64,000 nucleotides of DNA. It comes from Streptomyces fildesensis. Its GTDB lineage: Bacteria; Actinomycetota; Actinomycetes; Streptomycetales; Streptomycetaceae. Below are positions 7,217 through 15,149 of this stretch, in pieces (the first letter of the stretch is position 1; each line of letters opens with the position of its first letter). Location of the stretch: positions 1 to 64,000 of the forward strand of contig NZ_JAAIKO010000006.1 in the NCBI RefSeq assembly GCF_016107395.1, written 5' to 3'. Made by a program: the position numbers and the translations under genes. The notes beneath the pieces were generated by a model. The model worked only from the letters and a program-made list of their open reading frames with translations. It was not told the DNA's origin and made no database searches.

Positions 7217-8518
7217 TCACGGCAGCGGCTGGGGCGGCGTGGGTCCGGTGTAGTGGCCACTGGGACGCAGTCGCAGCGGGCGCTCCTGGTACTCCTCCAG
7301 CGCGTGGGCGATCCAGCCGGCGGTGCGGGCCACCGCGAAGACCGCCTCACCCGCCTCCGCGGGCATGCCGGCCGAGACCGACAGCACGGCGAGCGCGAGA
7401 TCGACGTTGGCGTGCAGCGGGGTGTACCGCGCGGTCGTCTCCACCACTTCGCGGGCGGCGGTGAGTGCGGGGGCCGCCTGCGGCAGGTCCTCGAGGAGAC
7501 CGAACAGCATCCGGGCACGCGGGTCCTCGCCCGGGTACAGGCGGTGGCCGAGCCCCGGGATCCGGCGCCCTTCGCGTAGGTGGTCGGCGACGACCGCCGC
7601 CGCGCTGCCGCGTTCCAGCACCTCGGTCAGCAGCCGGTGCGCGAGGCCGCTGGCGGCTCCGTGGAGCGGTCCGTCGACCGCGCCGAGGCCGGCGGAGACG
7701 ACGGCGTACGGGTGGGCGCGCGCGGAGGCCGCGACCCGGGCGGCGAGGGTGGAGGCGGCCAGGTCGTGGTCGATGAGCAGGGTGAGCGCGGCGTCGAGCA
7801 CCCGCACCGACGCCTGGTCGGCGGGGTGCCGGGTGAGCCGGGGCCAGAGCCGCTCGGCCAGCGCGCTCTCCGGTCCGTCCGCCGCGTCGGCCTCCCGTAC
7901 GGGCAGGGCGCTGACCAGGGTGGCGATGAGGGCGGGGGCGGCGGCCAGCACGGTGGGCGCCGACAGGTCGAACCGCAGCGGATCGGTGACGGCCGCCGCG
8001 ATCGTCGCCGCCCGGAGCCGGTCCACCAGCCCGCTGTGGGCGGGCAGCGCCTCCACGGCCCGGCGCGCGGCGGCGAGGCTCTCGGGCGGCGCGGTGAAGC
8101 GGATGCCCGGCGTCAGTTCACCGGTCCACAGCCACGCGGCGGTCTCCTCGTAGCCGTAACGGGCGGCGAGGGCGCAGGCGTCGACGCCCCGGAAGTAGTA
8201 GCGGTCGGTGTCGATGAGGGTGATGCCGGTCCTGGCGGTCAGGTCCCACGGGCCGTCGCCACCGGAGGAGCCGGCGGCCCGGTCCGCCGCCATACCGTCG
8301 CCGCCCGGCCGTCCGCGTCCCGACCGGCGGGCGAGCGCGTCCACCTCCTCGGGGTCGAAGGTGCTGCCGCGCCCGCCGGGCGCGCGCCGGCTGGTGAGCA
8401 GCCCGCGGCTGACGTACGCGTAGACCGTCTCGGACTTCACCCCGAGCCGGCCGGCGGTCTCCCGGGTACTCAGCCGCTTTCCGCTCCCGCTCGTTCCGCC
8501 GCCCGTGTCGTCCGTCAT
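7217..8518 (-). CDS. citrate synthase-like protein with N-terminal DNA-binding domain
   Basis: A 433-residue fusion. Residues ~15-65 are a MerR/excisionase-like helix-turn-helix (LSTRETAGRLGVKSETVYAY, then a wing ending STFDPEEVDAL). The rest is a citrate synthase domain with the catalytic histidines in GPLHGAAS and GLGHRLYPGEDPRA and the catalytic aspartate in HANVDLAL. Citrate synthases condense oxaloacetate with acetyl-CoA or another acyl-CoA. The ATG at 8518 is chosen because the domain begins soon after; the frame is open for 21 more codons into the control region. It is divergent from a second citrate-synthase-like gene. The fused domain may let it sense metabolites and bind the shared palindromes at 8547-8582, which is inference. 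Confidence 0.85.
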   Translation of the reverse strand: MTDDTGGGTSGSGKRLSTRETAGRLGVKSETVYAYVSRGLLTSRRAPGGRGSTFDPEEVDALARRSGRGRPGGDGMAADRAAGSSGGDGPWDLTARTGITLIDTDRYYFRGVDACALAARYGYEETAAWLWTGELTPGIRFTAPPESLAAARRAVEALPAHSGLVDRLRAATIAAAVTDPLRFDLSAPTVLAAAPALIATLVSALPVREADAADGPESALAERLWPRLTRHPADQASVRVLDAALTLLIDHDLAASTLAARVAASARAHPYAVVSAGLGAVDGPLHGAASGLAHRLLTEVLERGSAAAVVADHLREGRRIPGLGHRLYPGEDPRARMLFGLLEDLPQAAPALTAAREVVETTARYTPLHANVDLALAVLSVSAGMPAEAGEAVFAVARTAGWIAHALEEYQERPLRLRPSGHYTGPTPPQPLP

Positions 8519-8546
8519 GAGCCACACCGTATCCAGTCGTGTCCAT

Positions 8547-8600
8547 ATTGATTCAATCAACATTGACAAGCATTGAATCAATCATAGACAGTCGAATCAA
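8547..8600. promoter_or_regulatory. divergent promoter with AT-rich palindromic operators
   Basis: This AT-rich island lies between the two citrate-synthase-like genes. TTGATTCAATCAA at 8548-8560 is a perfect 13-bp palindrome about a central C; ATTGAATCAAT at 8572-8582 is a perfect 11-bp palindrome about a central A, and is the exact reverse complement of ATTGATTCAAT at 8547-8557. A third, partial copy (CGAATCAAC) is at 8593-8601. For the plus-strand gene, TTGACA at 8563-8568 with TAGACA at 8585-8590 (16-base spacer) is a fair promoter; on the minus strand TTGTCA overlaps the same bases. A dimeric regulator probably binds both palindromes. Confidence 0.6.
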
Positions 8601-8618
8601 CATCCAGGGAGGAAAGCC

Positions 8619-9779
8619 ATGCCCACCACCGAGCGGAACGCCCCGATCGATGTACCCCGCGGACTGAAGGGAGTGGTCGTCACCGACACCGCGCTCGGCG
8701 ACGTCCGGGGCCTTGAGGGCTTCTATCACTATCGCCAGTACTCGGCCGTGGAACTGGCGGAGACCCGCACCTTCGAGGACGTCTGGCATCTGATGTTCCA
8801 CGGCACGCTGCCCGACGCGGCGGGGCGCGCCGCCTTCACCGCGCGGACCGCCGAGCTGCGCCGGCTACCCGCCGACGTCCGGGACGCCCTGCCCGCCATA
8901 GCCCGCTCGTGCGCGCTCGCCGGACCCCTCGCCGGACTGCGCACCGCCCTGTCGCTGGCCGGCGCCTCGGCCGGCTTCCGGCCGCTGTACGACATCGACG
9001 CCGACCGCCGCCGCGCGGACGCGCTCGCGGCGAGCGCCCTCGTGCCGACGCTGCTGACCGCGCTGCACCGGCTCGGCCAGGGACTGGCCCCCGTCGAACC
9101 GCGCGCGGACCTGCCGTACGCGGCCAACTACCTGTACATGCTGACCGGGCAGGAGCCCGAGCCCGCCCGGGCCCGGGCGATCGAGCGGTATCTGATCTCC
9201 ACGATCGACCACGGCTTCAACGCGTCCACCTTCACCGCCCGGGTCATCACCTCCACCGGCGCGGACCTGGCCGCCTGTCTGGTCGGCGCGATCGGCGCGC
9301 TCTCCGGGCCGCTGCACGGCGGCGCGCCGAGCCGCGCGCTGGACACCCTGGATGCCATCGGGACACCCGAGCGCATCGACCCGTGGATCCGCGAACGCGT
9401 TCTGGCGGGCGACCGGATCATGGGCTTCGGGCACCCGGTCTACCGCACGGAGGACCCGCGCTCGCGGATGCTGAAGGAGATCGCCCGGGGCTTCGGCGGG
9501 CCGCTGGTGGACTTCGCCGTCCAGGTCGAGGAGCGCGTCGAGGCGATCCTCGCCGAGCTGAAGCCCGGCCGGGAACTGCACACCAACGTCGAGTTCTACG
9601 CTGGCGTGGTCATGGAGCTGTGCGGGCTGCCCCGCGAGATGTTCACCCCGACCTTCGCCTCGGCCCGGGTCGTCGGCTGGTGCGCCAACATCCTGGAGCA
9701 GGCCGAGGACAGCAAGATCATCCGTCCGGCGGCGCGCTACACCGGGCCCCCGCCGCCGCAGCCGGTCCCAGCGATCTGA
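8619..9779 (+). CDS. citrate/2-methylcitrate synthase-like protein
   Basis: A 386-residue citrate synthase family protein of the short bacterial (type I/methylcitrate) length. It has the substrate histidines in LSGPLHGGAPSRAL and GFGHPVYRTEDPRSRML and an arginine-bearing C-terminal block ending RYTGPPPPQ. The position of the usual catalytic aspartate reads TNVEFYAG, that is, Glu in place of Asp. AGGGAGGAAAG lies just before the ATG. It is divergent from the DNA-binding citrate-synthase fusion, and the two may act together, either as a mixed oligomer or as enzyme and regulator. It could use propionyl-CoA or another acyl-CoA rather than acetyl-CoA. Confidence 0.88.
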   Translation: MPTTERNAPIDVPRGLKGVVVTDTALGDVRGLEGFYHYRQYSAVELAETRTFEDVWHLMFHGTLPDAAGRAAFTARTAELRRLPADVRDALPAIARSCALAGPLAGLRTALSLAGASAGFRPLYDIDADRRRADALAASALVPTLLTALHRLGQGLAPVEPRADLPYAANYLYMLTGQEPEPARARAIERYLISTIDHGFNASTFTARVITSTGADLAACLVGAIGALSGPLHGGAPSRALDTLDAIGTPERIDPWIRERVLAGDRIMGFGHPVYRTEDPRSRMLKEIARGFGGPLVDFAVQVEERVEAILAELKPGRELHTNVEFYAGVVMELCGLPREMFTPTFASARVVGWCANILEQAEDSKIIRPAARYTGPPPPQPVPAI

Positions 9780-9837
9780 CCGGCGAACCGCGGTCCGGCC
9801 GGGCGCCGGTGGTGGCCCGGGCGGCCCGTGCGGCGGG

Positions 9838-10926
9838 TCAGCCGACGGGCCGGCGGTCCACCGGCGTCACCGGATTGCGGATGGTCACCGAGGTGCGGCG
9901 CGGACCCGACCACGGAGCCGGAACGGCGTCGATGTCCCGCGCCAGCCGGTAGGCCAGCGCCTCGTAGTTCACCCGCCACCCCCTGAAGTGCGGCCAGGCC
10001 TCCTGCGGGGTGCGCTCCATCGGATAGCCCTGGTCCGCCATGCGCTGCACGCCGCGCAGGTACTCCGCGTACTCCAGGATCAACGGGTCGTCCGGCAGCG
10101 GATCGTGGTTGTACGCGACACCGCGCATGTCGGCGATGTCGCGCAGGCAGACGAAGCCGCCGCGCAGCGCCATCCGCACCTCGGCCTGCGGCCGGGAGGG
10201 GTTGAGCGCCAGCCGCAGGGCGGCCGCGTCCATCACCGACAGCAGGCTGATCAGCCAGTTCCGGGTGGCCCGGGGAGAGCGGAACATGATGAGCACCGGG
10301 TAGGTCGTATGGCTCTCGCTCACCTCGGCCGCCCACCGCTCCCAGTTGCGGAACAGCTCGGTGAGGCTGTCCAGCAGCTCCACCTGGGCGTACCGCGCCA
10401 GGATCTCCGGCCCCCACGGCGGGCTCCCGGCGCGTGCCTGCAGCATCGTCACCTCGGTCTCGCGGCGCGCGTACGCCCCGTAGAGCGTCGGCAGATAGCC
10501 GATCTGCAGACCGATGACGATCGGGCCGGTGGCCGCCGCGCAGAAGTCGATGGCCGTCAGCGTCGGGCGGCTGCTGCTGGCGAAGCCGAGGGTGAACAGC
10601 GAGGAGCCGGCCTCGAACAGCGACGTCTGGGGGCCGAGCCCGCTGACCGCGGCCTCCAGCAGGGCGTAGCCGCCCATGAAGCACGCCAGCCAGCTCATCA
10701 GCGTGATCACGATCGCCAGCGGGGCCGCGGGCGCGAGCACCCGGTCCTTGCTCTCGATGCTGTCGCAGCGGTCCGCCACCAGTTGGAAGGGCGCGTGCAC
10801 TAGCCGTTGGACGATCTGGGTGAATCCCGAACGGCTCGCCCGCGGTATCACCAGCGTCCGCAGCACGGAGGAGTAGATGCCGAGCACGATGGCGGTACCC
10901 ACAACGCCCAGCAGTGCGCGCAACAC
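9838..10926 (-). CDS. conserved membrane protein, ion-channel-like
   Basis: A 362-residue protein with four hydrophobic segments in its first ~165 residues and a soluble C-terminal half. Around residue 110 the stretch AGSSLFTLGFASS, between two membrane segments, resembles the pore loop of two-segment ion channels (TxxGYG), but the match is loose. The start is uncertain: the long open frame runs under the divergent oxidoreductase promoter, and GTG at 10926, preceded by GGAAGG, was chosen because the first membrane segment begins at once. It is convergent with the citrate-synthase-like gene. I do not recognise the family beyond this, and transport of an ion is only a suggestion. Confidence 0.6.
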   Translation of the reverse strand: MLRALLGVVGTAIVLGIYSSVLRTLVIPRASRSGFTQIVQRLVHAPFQLVADRCDSIESKDRVLAPAAPLAIVITLMSWLACFMGGYALLEAAVSGLGPQTSLFEAGSSLFTLGFASSSRPTLTAIDFCAAATGPIVIGLQIGYLPTLYGAYARRETEVTMLQARAGSPPWGPEILARYAQVELLDSLTELFRNWERWAAEVSESHTTYPVLIMFRSPRATRNWLISLLSVMDAAALRLALNPSRPQAEVRMALRGGFVCLRDIADMRGVAYNHDPLPDDPLILEYAEYLRGVQRMADQGYPMERTPQEAWPHFRGWRVNYEALAYRLARDIDAVPAPWSGPRRTSVTIRNPVTPVDRRPVG

Positions 10927-11032
10927 GGTGTCCTTCCAGGTCGGAGCGGGCCGGAAGATCGACTCGCTTCGCGGGAAAGCGTAAGCGCGGCCGCACCGTA
11001 ACCGGCCGGGGCACGCGCGGCACAGATCACAT

Positions 11033-11046
11033 ACCGACTGGTCGGT
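11033..11046. promoter_or_regulatory. palindromic operator-like site
   Basis: ACCGACTGGTCGGT is a perfect inverted repeat of 6-bp arms around TG. It lies between the divergent membrane-protein and quinone-oxidoreductase genes, 110 bases before the latter. The form (ACCGAC-N2-GTCGGT) is like operators of TetR-family repressors. No regulator gene is adjacent. A possible plus-strand -10, TACCGT at 11076-11081, follows. Confidence 0.5.
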
Positions 11047-11155
11047 CACCCATTCCCCTGGCGCCGCGCACGCTCTACCGTGAAACCTGCGGGAACACGG
11101 CCCATGACGGACCGGGAACGACCAGGAACGACGAGGAACAGCGGAAGGAGTCGCG

Positions 11156-12109
11156 TTGCGCGCGATCCAGATCACGGAGTTCGGCGGACCCGAGGTACTG
11201 CGGCAGGTGGAACTGCCGGCGCCCGAGGCACAGCCGGGACACCTGCTCGTGGAGGTGTCGTCCGCGGGGATCAACTTCGCCGACACCCACACCGTCGAGG
11301 ACAGCTACCTCTCGCGCTCCACCCTGCCGATGGTCCCCGGCGCCGAGGTCGTCGGCCGCACCTCCGACGGCCGCCGCGTCGTCGCCCTCGCCGACAACGG
11401 CGGGTACGCGGAGATCGCCGCCGTCCGCGAGTACCTGGCGCACGACGTCCCCGAAGGCGTCAGCGACGGCCAGGCCCTCGCGCTCATCGTCCAGGGGCTC
11501 ACCGCCTGGCACCTGCTGCGCACCTCCGCGCGGATCGCCGCGGGCGAGAGCGTCGTGGTGCACGCGGCCGCGGGCGGCACCGGGTCGCTGGCCGTGCAGC
11601 TCGCCAAGTCCTTCGGCGCGGGCCGGGTCATCGCCACCGCCTCCACCAAGGAGAAGCGGGACCTCGCGCTGGAACTGGGCGCCGACATCGCGGTCGACGC
11701 CGACGCCGAGGGGATGAAGGACCGGCTCGTCGAGGCCAACGACGGCAAGAAGGTCGACATCGTCCTGGAGATGACCGGCGGTCCGGTCTTCGACGCGTCA
11801 CTCGCCGCCCTCGCGCCCTTCGGCCGGCTGGTGACGTACGGCATGGCCTCCCGCGTCCCCCCGACGCCGGTCCAGGCCGCCCAGTTGATGGGCCGCTCCC
11901 GCGCGGTCGTCGGCTTCTGGCTGATGCACTGCCTCGGCCGCCCCGGCATGTACCGCGAGCCGATGGCCGAGCTCCTGGCGATGACGGCCGACGGACGCCT
12001 CAAGCCCCAGGTCGGCGGCGTCTACCCGCTCGCCGACGCCGCCCGCGCCCACGAGGACATCCGCGCGCGGCGCACCCACGGCAAGCTGATCCTGGACGTG
12101 ACGCGCTGA
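11156..12109 (+). CDS. zinc-independent quinone oxidoreductase (MDR family)
   Basis: A 317-residue medium-chain dehydrogenase/reductase of the NADPH:quinone reductase type. The N-terminal GroES-like part begins MRAIQITEFGGPEVL; the nucleotide site is AAAGGTGSLAVQLAKSFGA, and there is no structural-zinc cysteine lobe. These enzymes reduce quinones or enones with NADPH. The start is TTG at 11156: GGAAGGAG lies 5 bases before it and the family N-terminus fits exactly. A TetR-type palindrome upstream suggests induction by a small electrophile or quinone. Confidence 0.88.
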   Translation: MRAIQITEFGGPEVLRQVELPAPEAQPGHLLVEVSSAGINFADTHTVEDSYLSRSTLPMVPGAEVVGRTSDGRRVVALADNGGYAEIAAVREYLAHDVPEGVSDGQALALIVQGLTAWHLLRTSARIAAGESVVVHAAAGGTGSLAVQLAKSFGAGRVIATASTKEKRDLALELGADIAVDADAEGMKDRLVEANDGKKVDIVLEMTGGPVFDASLAALAPFGRLVTYGMASRVPPTPVQAAQLMGRSRAVVGFWLMHCLGRPGMYREPMAELLAMTADGRLKPQVGGVYPLADAARAHEDIRARRTHGKLILDVTR

Positions 12110-12190
12110 GCCGCCGCCGGCGGCAACTGCCCGCAGGGCCGGCCGGCGCCGAATGACCCGCTGATCCGGAAACCCGTGGCCCGTCGTGTT

Positions 12191-12218
12191 CGTTGTCCAA
12201 GATGCACCATGGACAACG
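12191..12218. promoter_or_regulatory. inverted repeat upstream of F420-type reductase gene
   Basis: CGTTGTCCA at 12191-12199 and TGGACAACG at 12210-12218 form perfect 9-bp arms with a 10-base spacer in the 279-base gap after the quinone oxidoreductase. It is AT-richer than its surroundings. It could be a protein-binding site or a short RNA hairpin; it lies 170 bases before the next start, so it is upstream of the proposed -10. Confidence 0.4.
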
Positions 12219-12346
12219 GAGTACATCTCTCCCGCCGGTTCCCGGTCTGGGGAGCGTTGGGCCTGTGAGCCGACGCGCCGTGAAGCGCGGAACGGAATCC
12301 CTGATTCCCGGCCGGTTTTGATCCCTTTGTTCCGCCCCGAGCGGCC

Positions 12347-12352
12347 TAGGGT
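12347..12352 (+). promoter_or_regulatory. probable -10 element, TAGGGT
   Basis: TAGGGT matches the Streptomyces housekeeping -10 pattern (TAGRRT) and is followed by a 36-base leader carrying CTGGAGGCA before the GTG start at 12389. No convincing -35 hexamer is seen at 17-18 bases. Confidence 0.4.
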
Positions 12353-12388
12353 GGAGATCACATCCGAGAACGACCTGGAGGCAGTGGC

Positions 12389-12829
12389 GTGACGGCGTAC
12401 AACGAGAAGGAAGTACAGATCAGCCCGACGGAGTGGGTGGCCACGCAGGCGCGGACCTACGAGGAGTCCGGTGGCACCAAGGGTACCGACATGAACGGCT
12501 CGCCCTGCCTGCTCCTGGACTACCTGGGCCGGCGCAGCGGCAAGTGGCACCGGACGGTGCTCATCTACGGCCGGGACGGCGCCGACTACCTGATCGTCGC
12601 CTCGAAGGGCGGCGACGACAACCACCCGCTCTGGTACCTGAGCCTGCAGGACAACGCCGAGGTCCATCTCCGCGTGGACACCGAGCGGTTCGCCGCCACC
12701 GCCGAGACCCTGTCGCCCGACGAGAAGGCCCGCGTCTGGCCCCACCTGGTCGACGTCTACGGCCCGTACGCGGACTACCAGCAGAAGACCGAACGGGACA
12801 TCCCCGTCGTGCGGCTGCGCCGGGTCTGA
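12389..12829 (+). CDS. F420-dependent (Ddn-type) nitroreductase family protein
   Basis: A 146-residue protein of the deazaflavin-dependent nitroreductase family, with the typical blocks GSPCLLLDYLGRRSGKWHRTVLIY, given here only in outline, and SKGGDDNHPLWYLSL. The second block lines the F420 site in these split-barrel enzymes. They use reduced F420 to reduce quinones or nitro compounds and are hallmarks of actinobacteria. GTG is the start, with GGAGG upstream. It stands alone, 560 bases from the quinone oxidoreductase stop, whose chemistry is similar. The natural substrate is unknown. Confidence 0.85.
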   Translation: MTAYNEKEVQISPTEWVATQARTYEESGGTKGTDMNGSPCLLLDYLGRRSGKWHRTVLIYGRDGADYLIVASKGGDDNHPLWYLSLQDNAEVHLRVDTERFAATAETLSPDEKARVWPHLVDVYGPYADYQQKTERDIPVVRLRRV

Positions 12830-13166
12830 TGTGACATCGGCCGGGGGAGGCGGAGGCGCTGATGGTCTGCGCCGCCGCTCCTTCGCCGCCCCCGGAGGCG
12901 GGGTCTCGTAGGCGGGCCCGGCGGCCGAGTGCCCGGCCGGTCGTGCGACGTGCGGAGGATCTTCGGCCCCGCGGCCGTCAAGCGGGCGGGGTAGCGATGT
13001 CAGCCCGCAGGTCGATCCCCGGCAGGTGAGGCCGACGGAACACTGATGGCATGTCAACCAACACGGTCTGCTGACCCTGTGGGAGCCCCTGGTGCTGGCC
13101 TTGGCCTACGGCTACTACCGCCGTCGCTGCCGCCCGGCCGTCTGCGCGGTGGCGGACGTACGGCTG
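12830..13166. other. intergenic region, 337 bases, no convincing gene
   Basis: This gap between convergent genes holds GC-rich sequence with no supported coding region. A seven-codon frame starting ATGTCAACCAAC near 13051 ends in TGA but has no ribosome site and no gene downstream on its strand. No strong terminator hairpin was found. Confidence 0.5.
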
Positions 13167-13592
13167 TCAGCCGCGGTTGCCCTGTACTCCGAAGTTGCAT
13201 GGACCCCACTGGGTGAGCCCGGAGAAGACGTCCTTCTCCCAGGTGTGCGCGAACAGTTGGAACTGCTGGATGTTGTCGGGCGAGAACGGGATGCTGATGC
13301 GCAGGACGTGCGGCAGACCGGGGTCAGGACCGCCGTCGACGGCGAGCCCCTGGCCGTCCGCCGCCGTGTACGAAACCGCGAAGGGAACGGCCGAGGTGAT
13401 GTCCAGGGTGCCGCGCCAGCCGTCGTGGTCCATCTGCCAGCGGCCGACCCAGAAGGCGTCCGTCTGCGGGGCGGCGTCCTGGGCGGCGACGTCGATGATG
13501 TAGCGGCCGCCGAGGATCGGCCGGTCCGCCGAGTCGTAGGACAGCTCGATGAAGGCACAACCGATGGAGTGAAATCCCGGGCGGCCGCGCAT
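13167..13592 (-). CDS. hypothetical protein, single-domain beta-rich
   Basis: A 141-residue protein I do not recognise. It is rich in aromatic and beta-forming residues, with segments such as YIIDVAAQDAAPQTDAFWVG, WRGTLDITSAVPFAVSYTAA and FSGLTQWGPCNFGVQG, and has no signal peptide or membrane segment. The ATG at 13592 is chosen for a GGAGCGGAAC ribosome site; an ATG eight codons upstream is possible. It follows the phenylacetate-CoA ligase gene by 64 bases on the same strand. Codon use (GC at third positions) supports a real gene. The repeated amphipathic strands suggest a beta-sandwich such as a carbohydrate- or ligand-binding fold. Confidence 0.6.
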   Translation of the reverse strand: MRGRPGFHSIGCAFIELSYDSADRPILGGRYIIDVAAQDAAPQTDAFWVGRWQMDHDGWRGTLDITSAVPFAVSYTAADGQGLAVDGGPDPGLPHVLRISIPFSPDNIQQFQLFAHTWEKDVFSGLTQWGPCNFGVQGNRG

Positions 13593-13656
13593 GTTCCGCT
13601 CCGGTGCTTCATGCACCGGCGGGCTCCGCCGCGGCCCGGGCGGTGGCGGGCGGCGG

Positions 13657-14991
13657 CTACGCGCTCGGCCGTGGCTCCCGTTCGTCGATGACGCGCTTGA
13701 TCTTTCCGACCGAGCGTTCCAGGGTCTCCGGATCGACGACGGCCACCTCCACCGTCACGCCCACTCCGTCCTTGACTCCCTGCGCGATGGCGGCCGCCGC
13801 CGCGGTCCGCTGCTCGGGGCTCGCGCCCGGGCGTGCCTCGGCGCGTACGGTGAGCCGGTCGAGACGGCCCTCGCGGGTGAGCCGCAGCTGGAAGTGCGGT
13901 GCCACGCCGGGGGTGCGGAGCACGATTTCCTCGATCGCGGTGGGGAAGAGGTTCACCCCGCGCAGGATGATCATGTCGTCGCAGCGGCCGGTCACCTTCT
14001 CCATCCGGCGGAAGGGGCGCCGCGCCGTGCCGGGCAGCAGCCGGGTCAGATCGCGGGTGCGGTAGCGGATGACCGGCATCGCCTCCTTGGTGAGGGAGGT
14101 GAAGACCAGCTCTCCGCTCTCGCCCTGCGCCATCACCTGGTCGGTGAGCGGGTCGACGACCTCGGGGAAGAAGTGGTCCTCCCAGATGTGCAGCCCGTCC
14201 TTGGTCTCGACGCACTCCTGCGCCACCCCGGGGCCGATGACCTCGCTGAGCCCGTAGATGTCGACCGCGTCGATGTCCATCCGCTGCTCGATCTCCCGCC
14301 GCATCTCCTCGGTCCACGGCTCGGCCCCGAAGATGCCGGTCCGCAGGGACGTCGAGCGCGGGTCGATGCCCTGCCGCTGGAACTCGTCCAGCAGCGTGAG
14401 CATGTACGAGGGGGTGACCATGATGATGTCGGGCTTGAAGTCCTGGATGATCCGGACCTGGCGCGCCGTCATACCGCCCGAGGCCGGGATGACCGTACAG
14501 CCCAGCCGCTCGGCACCGTAGTGGGCGCCGAGGCCGCCGGTGAACAGGCCGTACCCGTAGGCGATATGGATCCTCTGTCCGGGCCGCCCGCCCGCCGCGC
14601 GGATCGACCGGGCGACCATGTCCGCCCACATGTCCAGGTCGTTGCGCGTGTAGCCCACGACGGTCGGGGCGCCGGTGGTGCCGCTGGACGCGTGAATCCG
14701 CCGGATGTCCGCCTCGGGCACGGCGAACATGCCGAACGGGTAGTTGTCGCGCAGATCGGCCTTGGTGGTGAAGGGGAACCGGGCGAGATCCTCGAGAGTG
14801 CGGCAGTCCTCCGGCGACACCCCGGCCGCGTCGAACGAGTTCCGGTAGAAGGCGACGTTGTCGTACGCGTGCCGCAGGGTGGCCCGCAATCGCCGCAGCT
14901 GAAGATCCCGCAGCTCCGCGCCGCTCAGCTGCTCACCGGCGTCGAGGAGGGCGCCGCCCGCTCCCGACCGATCGTTCGGTACTGTCGTCAC
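13657..14991 (-). CDS. paaK: phenylacetate-CoA ligase
   Basis: A 444-residue adenylate-forming enzyme of the PaaK family: the P-loop HASSGTTGAPTVVGYT, the GIFGAEPWTEEMR block, the adenylation motif DIYGLSEVIGPGVAQEC, and GRCDDMIILRGVNLFPTAIE in the hinge. PaaK turns phenylacetate, ATP and CoA into phenylacetyl-CoA, the first step of its aerobic breakdown. The usual paaABCDE ring-epoxidase genes are absent from the window, so it may feed a distant pathway or act on another aryl acid. The start is GTG. It is divergent from another acyl-CoA ligase gene. Confidence 0.9.
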   Translation of the reverse strand: MTTVPNDRSGAGGALLDAGEQLSGAELRDLQLRRLRATLRHAYDNVAFYRNSFDAAGVSPEDCRTLEDLARFPFTTKADLRDNYPFGMFAVPEADIRRIHASSGTTGAPTVVGYTRNDLDMWADMVARSIRAAGGRPGQRIHIAYGYGLFTGGLGAHYGAERLGCTVIPASGGMTARQVRIIQDFKPDIIMVTPSYMLTLLDEFQRQGIDPRSTSLRTGIFGAEPWTEEMRREIEQRMDIDAVDIYGLSEVIGPGVAQECVETKDGLHIWEDHFFPEVVDPLTDQVMAQGESGELVFTSLTKEAMPVIRYRTRDLTRLLPGTARRPFRRMEKVTGRCDDMIILRGVNLFPTAIEEIVLRTPGVAPHFQLRLTREGRLDRLTVRAEARPGASPEQRTAAAAAIAQGVKDGVGVTVEVAVVDPETLERSVGKIKRVIDEREPRPSA

Positions 14992-15149
14992 GGGCTCAAG
15001 TAATCAGGATCCGCATCGCAGGTCAAGAGACGCGCGATGATCCACAGACTTCCGTGCGGCCCGACCGGCGCACCGTGCGGTAGTGCTTGACCCGGGCACC
15101 CGTGCCGTCCGAAGGTGGCCCGGGGCAGGTCCGGCAGCGGGGAGGCGTC

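Noticed and set aside
13051..13074. Tiny frame ATGTCAACCAAC... ending TGCTGA, as a leader or toxin-like peptide
   Set aside because: Only seven codons, no ribosome site, and no plus-strand gene follows that it could control.
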